Shown: piece by piece, positions 1 through 8,852 of the stretch | Layout of the letters: every line of letters starts with the position of its first letter | Numbering within the stretch: position 1 is the first letter of the stretch | Assembly: GCA_905215695.1 (NCBI GenBank) | Contig: CAJMQN010000012.1 | Location: 1 to 50,719, forward strand | Length of the DNA: 50,719 nt | From: an uncultured bacterium | GTDB taxonomy: Bacteria > Bacillota > Clostridia > Christensenellales > HGM11417 | Direction: 5' to 3' | Made by a program: the position numbers and the translations under genes | Notes under the pieces: generated by a model | What the model was told of the DNA's origin: nothing | The model's input: the letters and a program-made list of their open reading frames with translations, nothing else | Databases searched by the model: none

Positions 1-2
1 AA

Positions 3-770
3 ATACAAACATTAACGTTTTCCTATAATAGCCTCTTACAAATATATCCCATTGCAGATATTTTAGATAATATTTTAAAGTACAGTAGAGAAAAAATTGA
101 AGAAATTTATTCAACGGTTAAAAATGTTTATACATACGTTGTTCCAAACTCTTTTAAAAACAAAAAAGAATATGATACATACAAGCAAAGTATTGAAGAA
201 ATTCTTTGCGACTATGATTTAATTCAAGAGCAAAAAAGTTTAATTTTAACAATTATTAGCGAAATTAAACGATTACCCGATATTTATATTGATAGTGAAA
301 ATATATCTACGGCGTTAAAGAATGCGTTGAAGGGAGTAGAAAAATATAACGCTTATAAACGCAAATATTATCAAGCGCCTGTTGTCAATGTTAATACTAT
401 AGAAAACCATAACGAAAAATTTATTACAAGGCACTTATCCGATACTATTTTCGATAATGTAAACGGAAAAAGTCTTGATTATGAGCAAAGGCGTGCGGTA
501 CTTTGTAATTCTAAATCAAATCTAACAATCGCAGGTGCAGGTTCTGGAAAAACCTTAACAATTTGCGGTAAGGTTAAGTATTTATTGGAAACGGGATTAG
601 CAAGAAAAGACGAAATACTATTGTTATCTTATTCAAAATCCTCCGCCGATGATTTGGAACGCAAAATAAAATTTATTTACGTTTCACATTCCTCCCCCAC
701 CAACAACAAAAAAACAGCTCAAAACGAGCTGTTTTTTTGTTGTCCTCTCCCCTGTTTTACAATATCATGA
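3..770 (+). pseudogene. UvrD/Rep-like SF1 helicase, 5'-partial and truncated
   Basis: The frame is open from the first bases of the window, so the gene begins upstream. About 225 residues look genuine. An N-terminal helical region is followed by the SF1 helicase Q-like segment LDYEQRRAV and a Walker A motif AGAGSGKT (bases 531-554), then LLLSYSKSSADDLERK, which resembles motif Ia. Homology stops near base 676. The remaining ~30 codons read through a terminator hairpin into unrelated sequence, so all later helicase motifs (Walker B DE, motifs III-VI) are missing. The segment is strongly AT-rich, unlike the genes that follow from 757. I infer a deletion or recombination junction near 676-690 that left a non-functional 5' fragment. 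An assembly join is the main alternative. Confidence 0.75.
704..742. terminator. Intrinsic terminator (bidirectional)
   Basis: A perfect 17-bp inverted repeat (704-720 with 726-742; core ACAGCTC/GAGCTGT, 5-nt loop) has A/T runs on both sides. It lies just past the stop of the minus-strand permease gene, which it most likely terminates. Confidence 0.85.
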
Positions 771-1920
771 GCGTCAGATAGCCCGCCCCCAGCAGGACTG
801 CAAGAAAAGAAAAATTCAGCGCAAAAAACTTCGCCAAATATCGCTTGGTTTCTCCGGGGCATACCCGACGAAAGGTATTTAAAGTAATCAAACTTGCCAA
901 AGATGCAATCGGCGTCCCCAGTCCCCCGACGTTCACAGCAATCAGCAACCGCGCGTAATCCGTCGTAAATTTCGAAAGCAACACCGCGGAAGGAACATTC
1001 GAGATACATTGGCAGGCAAGCGTGCCGAACGCAAGCGGGTCGAGCGCAACCAAAGAGCCGAGAACTTCTTTGATTGCCGGAATGCGCGCCATGTTCCCCG
1101 AAAACACGAAAAAGGCGCAAAAGGTAAATAACAGCGCATAATCCACGCGCAGCAACGCGCGAAAATCCAACACCAAAAGTGCGGCAACGATTGCCAATAG
1201 TCCCCAATAGTAGGGAAATATACGAAAAATAATGAGAATCGAAAGGATAAAAAGAACAAGATAAGCAACTACGCGCCAAACCGGCGGATTCCGTCTTATC
1301 TTTGCGGAAATTTCCGCCTTTACCGGCTTGACGAACAGGCAGACGCCCAGAATCAGAACAAATGCGACCGCGAAAGGTATCGCCATAATTTTAAAAAATT
1401 CACTTGTTCCGATCGAATAAAAGGAATACAGATACAGGTTCTGCGGATTCCCGAAGGGCGTCAGCATCCCGCCCAAATTTGCCGCAATGTTCTGCATAAT
1501 GAAGGTAAACGCGATCAGTTTCTTATTTCCAAGCGAATCAAGTACGAAGTACCCCAGCGGCAAAAAGGTAATCAGCGCCATATCGTTTGCCATGACCATC
1601 GACCCAAAATATGTAACGAACACCAACGCAAGCACAATCTTGCGCATGTTTTTGAAACGCCGCACGATAATACCTGCCAGCCACTCGAAAAATTTAATAT
1701 TCCGAAACGCCGCCACAACCGCCAGCGTACAAAAAAGGCAAGTCAGTGTCCGTAAATCGAAGTAATCGATATAGTCCCTGTCTATGGGCACAAAAAAACA
1801 AGTGATCCCCGCCGCTGTAAGGGCAATCATCAGCACAGCATTGCGCTTAATAAAACGCAAAATCGCCGATAACGCCCTGCCGGCGCGCCTTTTCGGCGTC
1901 TCGAGATTCTCCGTCCGCAT
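757..1920 (-). CDS. SLC13/ArsB-type ion or dicarboxylate permease
   Basis: This 387-aa integral membrane protein has about ten hydrophobic segments. Two repeated-hairpin motifs typical of the ion transporter superfamily (ArsB/NhaD/CitMHS/SLC13) are visible: GGMLTPFGNPQNLY in the first half and NVGGLGTPIASLASLI near the C-terminus. It should move an anion or organic acid across the cytoplasmic membrane; the substrate cannot be read from sequence. I chose the ATG at 1918-1920 because a GGTGGAAAG site precedes it at normal spacing; an in-frame GTG at 1935 sits too close to that site. It is monocistronic, with its own promoter (1958-1985) and terminator (704-742). Confidence 0.85.
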   Translation of the reverse strand: MRTENLETPKRRAGRALSAILRFIKRNAVLMIALTAAGITCFFVPIDRDYIDYFDLRTLTCLFCTLAVVAAFRNIKFFEWLAGIIVRRFKNMRKIVLALVFVTYFGSMVMANDMALITFLPLGYFVLDSLGNKKLIAFTFIMQNIAANLGGMLTPFGNPQNLYLYSFYSIGTSEFFKIMAIPFAVAFVLILGVCLFVKPVKAEISAKIRRNPPVWRVVAYLVLFILSILIIFRIFPYYWGLLAIVAALLVLDFRALLRVDYALLFTFCAFFVFSGNMARIPAIKEVLGSLVALDPLAFGTLACQCISNVPSAVLLSKFTTDYARLLIAVNVGGLGTPIASLASLITLNTFRRVCPGETKRYLAKFFALNFSFLAVLLGAGYLTLMIL

Positions 1921-1957
1921 CAAAAATCTTTCCACCTATCTTTGCTTACGGTAATCT

Positions 1958-1985
1958 ATTATACTCGCGCAAATAATTCCGTCAA
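1958..1985 (-). promoter_or_regulatory. Promoter of the SLC13/ArsB-like gene
   Basis: On the minus strand, TTGACG (1980-1985), a 16-bp spacer and TATAAT (1958-1963). Confidence 0.7.
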
Positions 1986-1997
1986 CAACTTTCAAGC

Positions 1998-2708
1998 TCA
2001 ATTTTCCGATTCATTTTTCAGGTGCAGATTGAATGATTTTGTCTTGTCGTCGTAAACGGCGAGAAGAATATTTTTTAAGTCGGCATTCGACTTGATTTTC
2101 AACTGTTGAAAGAGCCATTTGACATCCTTCCCCACGTTGTTCAGCCCCGAATAGGAAATTGCGCCGTCCACGATAAGAACGTCACTCAGCTCCGCAGGCT
2201 CAATGAGATTCTTGTTCAAATCCTCCAGCACAACGGGCTTCTGCGCTCCCTTCGGAAGCACGGAGAGTTCCCCGCTCGGCTCAAAGATTGCGTATGCGAC
2301 GTCTGAAATATCAAAGTAGTCCTTTTCGCGGAGCATGGAGAGAAGGTCATTGACGTCGATTTTACTTTTTTTAAGTTCTTTATAATTGATTTTCCCCTCG
2401 TAAATCAGCGTAGAGGGTTTTCCCTTCAGAAGCCGTTTTAAAAAGGTATTCTTTCTTCCCACCAACGCGACCAATATGGCAAGCAGGAAAAAGATTGTCA
2501 TTGCGATGAGAAAATAGTAAAACGGAACTTCCGTATTCGTTGCCATCTCCGCGGCAATAGACCCGAGAGAAATTCCCACGGTATAGTCAATAAACTCGAG
2601 CTGCGCAATCTGTTTTTTCCCCAAGAGTTTGGAGATGATAAACAGAAAGATGAAGGCGACGAAAGAATCAATTAAAACCCAAATAATGGGCTGAATTCCG
2701 AATAACAT
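1998..2708 (-). CDS. DUF421 (YetF/YdfR-like) membrane protein
   Basis: This 236-aa protein has three N-terminal hydrophobic segments (about residues 8-90) followed by a soluble region. The layout and phrases such as SKLLGKKQIAQLEFIDYTVGISLGSIAAE and KPSTLIYEGKINYKELKKSKIDVNDLLSMLREK match the DUF421/YetF family. Its founding members are Bacillus membrane proteins linked to sporulation and stress, without an established biochemical activity. The C-terminal part would face one side of the membrane. The only usable start is ATG 2708, with AGGAG rather far upstream (about 13 nt), which suggests weak translation. Confidence 0.85.
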   Translation of the reverse strand: MLFGIQPIIWVLIDSFVAFIFLFIISKLLGKKQIAQLEFIDYTVGISLGSIAAEMATNTEVPFYYFLIAMTIFFLLAILVALVGRKNTFLKRLLKGKPSTLIYEGKINYKELKKSKIDVNDLLSMLREKDYFDISDVAYAIFEPSGELSVLPKGAQKPVVLEDLNKNLIEPAELSDVLIVDGAISYSGLNNVGKDVKWLFQQLKIKSNADLKNILLAVYDDKTKSFNLHLKNESEN

Positions 2709-2768
2709 AAGTCAAATACCACTCCTTTTTCTCTGTAGTATTTTCCTCTGTCGTTCTTTTATTCATAT

Positions 2769-3563
2769 TTATTTTTCCGTGCCGATATTCGGACCGCGGT
2801 ACTGCACCTCGGGCGCACGATTTCCGACCAAAGAAATCGCCTGCTTCGGACAAAGATTGACGCATCGGTAACAGAGCGCGCAATTCCCCTTCGCCCGCGC
2901 TCTTTTCCCGTCCATGCCGAGATTCCGAACGGGGCAGTTTTTCACGCACAGTCCGCAGCCGACGCACTTCTTTGCGTCTATTTTCAGCAAACTTTTCTTA
3001 TCTTCCTCGCTCCGGCGCCAAAACGACCTTTGGCAGAAGTACCCGACCGCATGCGAGACAGGATTGAATCCTCGCCGAAATTTCTTTCCGCACAGAATCC
3101 GCCGGGCAAACCGATCGATTCTGCGGTCCGTTTTCCTCAAAATCCCCTCGAGCTCCCTCCCATTTCGGATACGAAACATTCCGCAATCGGCAAGATTGTT
3201 GGGCATATTGAAGTGTTCGGCAAAGGTTACCCTTCCCCCAACTCTCTCAACTGCCCGCCCGAGGCTCGCCGCACCGTCTCCCGAAAACATGTATTGCGTG
3301 GCGGCAATCATGACTTTCTTTCCGCGGAACAGCTCCGAGTTCCCCTGCAAAAACCGCCGCATGGGAACAGGCGGCGAGGAACCGTAAATGGGAAACGCCA
3401 GCAAAACAGCGTCCGCCCCTTTCAATTCCGCGGCGGCATCGAAATCCCCCGGGATTTCAAACGCTCGGGTCTCAAATTCTCCGGTAAGTTTTTGCAGGAG
3501 CGAAAGAGTGACATATCTCGTATTCCCCGTTCCCGTAAAGTAAAATGCGGTGAGTTTTTTCAC
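2769..3563 (-). CDS. EFR1-type flavodoxin/ferredoxin fusion
   Basis: This 264-aa electron-transfer protein has two domains. The N-terminal flavodoxin-like domain starts TAFYFTGTGNTRYV, the FMN-phosphate loop, and includes AVLLAFPIYGSSPP. The C-terminal domain has two 4Fe-4S clusters, with cysteines in CVGCGLCVKNCPV and CALCYRCVNLCPKQAI. Such EFR1 proteins are presumed to shuttle low-potential electrons in anaerobes; the partners here are unknown. I start it at the GTG at 3561-3563 because GGAGG lies 6 nt upstream and the flavodoxin fold begins two residues later. The upstream in-frame extension carries no domain. Confidence 0.88.
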   Translation of the reverse strand: MKKLTAFYFTGTGNTRYVTLSLLQKLTGEFETRAFEIPGDFDAAAELKGADAVLLAFPIYGSSPPVPMRRFLQGNSELFRGKKVMIAATQYMFSGDGAASLGRAVERVGGRVTFAEHFNMPNNLADCGMFRIRNGRELEGILRKTDRRIDRFARRILCGKKFRRGFNPVSHAVGYFCQRSFWRRSEEDKKSLLKIDAKKCVGCGLCVKNCPVRNLGMDGKRARAKGNCALCYRCVNLCPKQAISLVGNRAPEVQYRGPNIGTEK

Positions 3564-3590
3564 GGCGTTCCTCCATTCAGGTTTCCGACT

Positions 3591-3596
3591 ATTATA
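3591..3596 (-). promoter_or_regulatory. -10 element of the EFR1 gene
   Basis: TATAAT on the minus strand, 28 nt upstream of the chosen GTG start. No convincing -35 is visible. Confidence 0.45.
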
Positions 3597-3638
3597 TGCG
3601 CACCCGAATGATTTTGATACCACGCCGATACAAATTTT

Positions 3639-4305
3639 TTATGCCGATTCCACATCGTAGAGATGCTCTACCATAAAGGTCGCATTCTCCTCAACACTGA
3701 TGAGCGTCCCGCCGGTCTGTTCCTTCGTGTGGTAATCGTAGTACCCCGTCTTGAGTCCGAAGGTCAACCGGATTCCCTCGTACATCACGCTGTAATTATT
3801 CTGATGACAGTGCCCGGCGAACACGCCGTCTATATTCGCACTTTTTAAGACCTCCCAAAATCCGTTCTGACTCCACGAACTGACCTTCTCCCCCTTGGCT
3901 CCGAAATCTCCGTCTTTGGTCTCAAAATCATTTTCCTCGGCGCCGAGCGTATATTTGAAAACAAACGCCGCGTCCCGTTCGTCCTGATATCCGGCGGCAA
4001 TGAGCAAGGTCGGGTTCCGCCCGTTCGACAATCCGCCGCATTTGGTCAAAACACATCTCATCAATCTTGTTTTTGGCGTAAATGTTCTTTTCATAGACCG
4101 AAAGCCTGTCCGCGCGCCGCACCTGCGACGCGTCGATAATCTGCGTGTCCGTAAGCTGTAAAATACGGAGCGGTCTCCCCTCCGGCATCTCGACAAAAAA
4201 ATCAACAAAATCCTCCACCTTTTGCACCTCCTCTCCCGAACAGCCGAACGCGGCAACCATCAGCGCCGCACAGAGCGCGGCGGTAAGCCATCTTTTTTTT
4301 CTCAT
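3639..4305 (-). pseudogene. Metallophosphoesterase lipoprotein, frameshifted with central deletion
   Basis: The gene starts at ATG 4303-4305 behind GGAGG, with a lipoprotein signal (MRKKRWLTAALCAALMVAAFGC) and the first metal-binding motif of calcineurin-like phosphoesterases (ILQLTDTQI). That frame follows family sequence to ERAEPDL and then breaks. The next frame continues LLIAAG, jumps to VFKYTLGAEEND, and ends with the C-terminal metal motif (VFAGHCHQNN) and RLTFGLKTGYYDY. The usual GD and GNHD metal and catalytic blocks between them are missing, so over 100 residues are lost in addition to the one-base shift. It is the last gene of the glycan operon. An active enzyme is very unlikely. 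Confidence 0.8.
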
Positions 4306-4377
4306 ATTCGCCTCCTTCCACATTATAGCCGAAGGCGCGCAACGATTCAAGCGGACGCAAAAAGACGACCTGTACAA

Positions 4378-5982
4378 TTAAAGTACAGATCGCCACCTTT
4401 CCACAATATCCGTGCCCTGCGGCGCGGAAAGAATTTTTGTCCGCCCGGGTTCGCATTCAAACTCGAGAATCCCGTCCGCAAGCGGTACGCGCGCGTGCAG
4501 ATATTCGAGTCCGCAGAGGTCGGGCAGAAGCGACGCCGAGTGAACGCCTGTACGCCGCACGCCAGCCACGCACTCGGTCAGGAAGGGAAGAACCCCGGAC
4601 GCCCAACCGTGGCACAGGCTGTGCCGAAATCCCTGATAACAGAATTTTCCGTAATCACCGTGTACGTCCTTTTCTCCGGGGGAAGGCAGTCTGTCGATGG
4701 GACAGGCGTTCAGCCATTCCACATCGAAATCCTCCCAAAAGGTCGTCGCACCCAGTTTGAGCATTCCCCCGAAAAATTCTCTCATCATATCGAACGCCCT
4801 TCGCGTCCCCGCCGTCTCCGCCGCGGCTTTGAGAATAAAATAGCTCTGAAAACTCGACATTCCCCGCGCGCCGCCCGAAATCAACCTCTTCCCGGCATTC
4901 TCCGGCGCCATACCGGCGAGGTATTGCATCGCCGTCACCTGCTTAAAATCCGATTTTACAGGCAGGGCGGAGAGGGCACGGAGCAGACGTACAGCCTCCG
5001 CAGGGTCATCGCCGAGTTCGGGCAGAACCGTTTCGGCGCGCAGCGCCGCAAACCGAACGAGCGCATGCACGCCTGCGCCGGCATCCGGCGTGCCGTGCGT
5101 GGGCCAGTCGAAGTAGGAAGACATCTCCTCTTCGCCGAGAAAGAGCGCGCCCTCCCGCACACAGCCGAGAAATTCCCTCAAAATCTCCCGAATTTCCCCC
5201 GTATGCGCGGCGGCGTAACTGAAATCTCCCGTCCGCGCACCGTACTCGAGCGCGTTTAGCACCCACCATGCGGAATAGGAGGGAATACCGTTCATCCAGC
5301 GCGAGCGGGTATTTTTTCTCACAAACTCAAGCGCTTCCCCGATACACCCATCCCGCCCATAGAGGTCGGTCAGCGTGAGCATCTCGGGATACATATCCCC
5401 GACCCAAACCAGCCGGTCGCGCTTGATACCGTCCCAAAGCATGTTCTGAAGATTGAGATGCAGAGTGCGCGCAGCGGTCCTCCAAATCCCGTTGATTTCC
5501 TCATCGTCGCACTCGAAATGTCCCAGCGTCTCAAGCGCCCGATAGACACAGCTCCCAAAGACCCCTGTCAGGGAAATGTCCGAGTCCTCTTCAAAATCCA
5601 AGCGCACAAACCGATACCCCGTGCACCCGTATTCCGTATCCGAAAAACTGACGAGTTCGACCGAAAAATCCCGGAGCGCGTGGTCGTTCCCCGCCCCCTT
5701 TTCCCCGACCGAAGCACACGCTTCCGAAGCGGATTCCCCGAAACGAATCCGCACCTTCCCTCTCGCGAGAAAGGTAATCAGCCGCACGCCGCCGTGATAC
5801 TCCCTGCCGAAGTCAAAGAGGACAAACCCCTTCCCCTTGGCGGAAAGCATGTGTTCGGCGGGATAGAGCGAGGCTTGCGGTTTTTCGCCGCAAGCCTCGC
5901 ACTGCTCCTGCGCACCGGTCACGCCTTCGCAGGCGAGCACGCGCACGGGCGCAAAATACTCTTTGACTCTTTCGTCCTTCAT
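4378..5982 (-). CDS. GH78-like alpha-L-rhamnosidase
   Basis: This 534-aa protein would release terminal alpha-L-rhamnose. An N-terminal beta-rich region (residues 1-150, FDFGREYHGGVRL) precedes an (alpha/alpha)6 barrel. Residues 184-196 read DGIKRDRLVWVGD, the GH78 signature that carries acidic active-site residues; FWEDFD near residue 400 fits the later conserved acidic site. It is shorter than secreted GH78 enzymes and has no signal peptide, so it probably works on imported oligosaccharides. ATG 5982 overlaps the upstream stop by 4 bp (ATGA), indicating translational coupling to the SGNH gene. GH78 assignment is by motif; rhamnose specificity is inferred. Confidence 0.8.
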   Translation of the reverse strand: MKDERVKEYFAPVRVLACEGVTGAQEQCEACGEKPQASLYPAEHMLSAKGKGFVLFDFGREYHGGVRLITFLARGKVRIRFGESASEACASVGEKGAGNDHALRDFSVELVSFSDTEYGCTGYRFVRLDFEEDSDISLTGVFGSCVYRALETLGHFECDDEEINGIWRTAARTLHLNLQNMLWDGIKRDRLVWVGDMYPEMLTLTDLYGRDGCIGEALEFVRKNTRSRWMNGIPSYSAWWVLNALEYGARTGDFSYAAAHTGEIREILREFLGCVREGALFLGEEEMSSYFDWPTHGTPDAGAGVHALVRFAALRAETVLPELGDDPAEAVRLLRALSALPVKSDFKQVTAMQYLAGMAPENAGKRLISGGARGMSSFQSYFILKAAAETAGTRRAFDMMREFFGGMLKLGATTFWEDFDVEWLNACPIDRLPSPGEKDVHGDYGKFCYQGFRHSLCHGWASGVLPFLTECVAGVRRTGVHSASLLPDLCGLEYLHARVPLADGILEFECEPGRTKILSAPQGTDIVERWRSVL

Positions 5983-7151
5983 TTGGAAAAATCCTCTCCG
6001 GCAATCGTCTGTAAAATGGTCTGCGCATAGACGCGCGCCAAAAAATCATTGGGATGATTGACATTGTTGCCGGTCATATCCCGATAACGCTTATGCTCAA
6101 GGATTGACTGATGCATAGAGGTCACCTTTGCTACGCCGATTCCGAGCTCTGCGCCGATTGCCTCGAGACGCTCCTCAAAATATGGCTGATTCTGATAGAC
6201 CCAGGGCACTTCTTGATTGGGAAGCATGCTTGAGACCAACAGAATTTCCGCATCGGGGTTCTCCGAACACACGCGATCCACAAGCTGCCGCAAGAGCGCG
6301 CCGTGCGCCGCCTCCGTGAGTGAAATATCGTTCATGCCGAATCCGATGACCACGAGGTCAGGCTGATGGGCGGTCACCCGCGCGGAGACATTATTGAGTC
6401 CCCACTGCGTATCCATGCCGCCCACCGCGGTATTGACTGCCTCCACCTTCCCGCCGTAATTCTTTTCAAGCCAACTCGCAACCATGTCCGGCCAGCTCTC
6501 CGCATGCGGCGCCACATCGACAAACGCGCTTGAATTTGCCCCCGTCGTAATGGAATCTCCATAGAATACGACCTTTACGTCCTGTTTCGCCCGAAGCTTT
6601 GCGAGCGTCTTGGGAAAATATTGCGACTGAACCGCAGGCACTTCTCCCCGCCAGCGCTCCCGGGTGCGGTAAGTCACCGCCACCCGTTTGGAACAGAAGG
6701 TATCCCCCTCTCCGAAGAGGATAAAGGGCTTTCCCGGTTTCCCGCACTCAAAGTAAGTTCCCGGTTCGGGATTGACGGGATAATATTCAAGTTCTTCAAA
6801 GTAGGGCATGGAGGTATTTTCGGTGAGCACGATACAGCCGTCCTCCACCGTGTAGTCGATTCCCGCCCGATATTCCGTGGCAAGGTCGTAGGAACGCACA
6901 GAAAGTATTTCGCTCGGCGCATAAAGAAGGGGGGCGCGGTCCTCCTTTCCCACAAAGAGCAGAGTCTCATTATAGACAATCTTTCCCTTCCAAATCGGCG
7001 CAAGATAGGCGTCAAGCGTATAGCTGTCGTAAGTCAAAACAGGTTCCTCCGTCTTTCCTCCGTCCTCGTCACCGCCGGGATTTTTATCGCGGCACCCGAA
7101 CAGGGCGCACGCAAACAGCAGTGCCAACAACAGACTGCATATTTTTTTCAT
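5979..7151 (-). CDS. SGNH/GDSL hydrolase lipoprotein (probable carbohydrate esterase)
   Basis: The 390-aa precursor has a lipobox (CALFGC, Cys20), so it should be anchored outside the membrane. A beta-sandwich-like region (about 40-185) is followed by the SGNH domain: VVFYGDSITTG with catalytic Ser200, the Gly of NTAVGG, Asn274 in GMND, and His366 in NHPNDF. The arrangement resembles CE2-type deacetylases, so removal of acyl groups from the target glycan is likely. I take ATG 7149-7151, preceded by GGAGGG and directly followed by the signal peptide. It sits 38 bp after the beta-helix gene and overlaps the GH78 gene. Confidence 0.85.
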   Translation of the reverse strand: MKKICSLLLALLFACALFGCRDKNPGGDEDGGKTEEPVLTYDSYTLDAYLAPIWKGKIVYNETLLFVGKEDRAPLLYAPSEILSVRSYDLATEYRAGIDYTVEDGCIVLTENTSMPYFEELEYYPVNPEPGTYFECGKPGKPFILFGEGDTFCSKRVAVTYRTRERWRGEVPAVQSQYFPKTLAKLRAKQDVKVVFYGDSITTGANSSAFVDVAPHAESWPDMVASWLEKNYGGKVEAVNTAVGGMDTQWGLNNVSARVTAHQPDLVVIGFGMNDISLTEAAHGALLRQLVDRVCSENPDAEILLVSSMLPNQEVPWVYQNQPYFEERLEAIGAELGIGVAKVTSMHQSILEHKRYRDMTGNNVNHPNDFLARVYAQTILQTIAGEDFSK

Positions 7152-7189
7152 CGATTCCCTCCGGATTATAACATTGTTGACTCCAAAAG

Positions 7190-8827
7190 TCAATACTCCA
7201 AAACGACGTTCCGGCAGTGCACAAGTTCGAAAGGCTCGTTCTTTCTGCGGGGCGGATATGCCTGCGTCTCGACGATTTCATTGTTGCGGAACACAAGGTT
7301 CTCGGTATCCTTTGCAAACAGCACGCCCCCCGTGAAGGTTTCAAAACGGTTGTCCTCGATGACGATATTGCGGTGGAAGTACTCCTTGTCACTCTCCGCG
7401 GTAAACTCGGGCAGAAAACAGATCGCCGCCTCCCCGTAATGGTACCCGCAGTTTTCGAACCGATTGCCGCGAATCAAAACGTCCCGAACCCCCGTGCTCT
7501 CGAACCAGAATTTCGTATCTCCCGTAAAGTGGAGACCGAAACTCGAGTTTTCAAACTCGTTGTCCTCGATGACGACGCGCTTGGGCGAAGAGATGAGGAA
7601 CCCTCTCGGACGGTTGCGTCCGGAACGGCAGTGCCGAACCGTGACTTCGGGCATGCGCCCGTTGTTTTCGGCAAGGTCCCCCGGCTTTACGCCCGAGACA
7701 TCCCCCTCCGTCAGGATTTCGATTTCGGAATCGGAGAGAAGGCGGGACGCCTTCACGGGCACCCGTTTGACGACCTCCGCACCGTTTTCCCCGCAGATTT
7801 CCACCTCGTCTCCCGCGCGGAATACATTGACCCGGTACTGCTGAAAGTGTTTGAGTTCGAGCACGAGCCGTCCCGGCTCGACGGACTTGACCACGGTATA
7901 GATTCCGTGAATGTTGACCGCGTCGTCCATCATGTTGAAGAAAGAGCAATCCTCAATGAGAATTTTCCCGTCGCAGTTGACAAAGTGCGTGGCGTCGCAG
8001 TTCAGCGAGACGAGCGCGGCCCCATTCTCCGTGCCGCACCGAATCTTCCGCAAGGTCAGGTCGGTACAGGTCTGACACAGCACGCCCATCGCGCCGCCGT
8101 GCACAATCTCTATATTTTCAAAGGTCATTTCTTCGCAGTCCAGCGCAAAGATTACGTTGTTGTCCCGCCTCTCGTGGGTTATGACCATGACTTGCCCGGG
8201 AGCACAGTTGAAATTGCAGTCCCCCTCGAGCCGAATCCGTCCCTGCCCAAGCTCCTTCACAAGAAAGGTGCGCTCCGGAATAGGCGAACGCGGGTCGGGC
8301 TTCGCGTTTTTGCCCGTCACCGCAATGGCGAGAATGGAGTTGTAAGCGGGCGCGCGTGTTACGGGGTCAAAGGGCAGAAAGAGATTGATGCCCTCCGAAA
8401 GGTCCGCCTCCCACTCGGGCGAGGTAAAGACCAGTCCTTCATTCTCCACCCGGTATGGATACCGGGCGGGGTCGATGCGCAGTTCGACGAAATCCGGTCC
8501 GCAGGCGAGAATTTCACCCTGCGAAAAGAAGGGACGGTCATAGTCGATGACAAAATTCTTCAGCGTGACCCGTCTGCACCTGTCGAACACGAAGGGCGTA
8601 ATGCGTCCGTGAAAGACCAGCTTGCTCCCGTTTCCGTCGAGTACGAGATTCTCGCGGTCCTCGTAGAAGAACGCAATCTTCTTCTCTCCCGCGTCGTTGT
8701 TGCTTGGATAGTAAGTGCGCGAAACAGTACTTTCGAGTCCGATGTCGTAAGTCCCGCGTTGCAGTACAATATTCGCTCCGTCCTCCGCGCCCGAAAGCGC
8801 TGCGGGGGTCATTCCCGTTTGCCTCAT
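7190..8827 (-). CDS. Right-handed beta-helix glycosidase, GH110-like
   Basis: This 545-aa protein has recurring short beta-strand turns (NIVIEDNRFE, VLIRGNRFENCG, VVIEDNEFENSSFG) typical of a right-handed parallel beta-helix. The segment DDAVNIHGIY (residues 301-310) together with overall length and order resembles GH110 alpha-1,3-galactosidases. Removal of terminal alpha-1,3-galactose is the best guess. No signal peptide is visible at the chosen ATG (8827, AGGAG about 10 nt upstream), so a cytoplasmic location is likely, matching the GH78 partner downstream. A polysaccharide lyase or other beta-helix enzyme remains possible. Confidence 0.65.
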   Translation of the reverse strand: MRQTGMTPAALSGAEDGANIVLQRGTYDIGLESTVSRTYYPSNNDAGEKKIAFFYEDRENLVLDGNGSKLVFHGRITPFVFDRCRRVTLKNFVIDYDRPFFSQGEILACGPDFVELRIDPARYPYRVENEGLVFTSPEWEADLSEGINLFLPFDPVTRAPAYNSILAIAVTGKNAKPDPRSPIPERTFLVKELGQGRIRLEGDCNFNCAPGQVMVITHERRDNNVIFALDCEEMTFENIEIVHGGAMGVLCQTCTDLTLRKIRCGTENGAALVSLNCDATHFVNCDGKILIEDCSFFNMMDDAVNIHGIYTVVKSVEPGRLVLELKHFQQYRVNVFRAGDEVEICGENGAEVVKRVPVKASRLLSDSEIEILTEGDVSGVKPGDLAENNGRMPEVTVRHCRSGRNRPRGFLISSPKRVVIEDNEFENSSFGLHFTGDTKFWFESTGVRDVLIRGNRFENCGYHYGEAAICFLPEFTAESDKEYFHRNIVIEDNRFETFTGGVLFAKDTENLVFRNNEIVETQAYPPRRKNEPFELVHCRNVVLEY

Positions 8828-8852
8828 TTCCCTATTACTCCTGTATTGTCGA

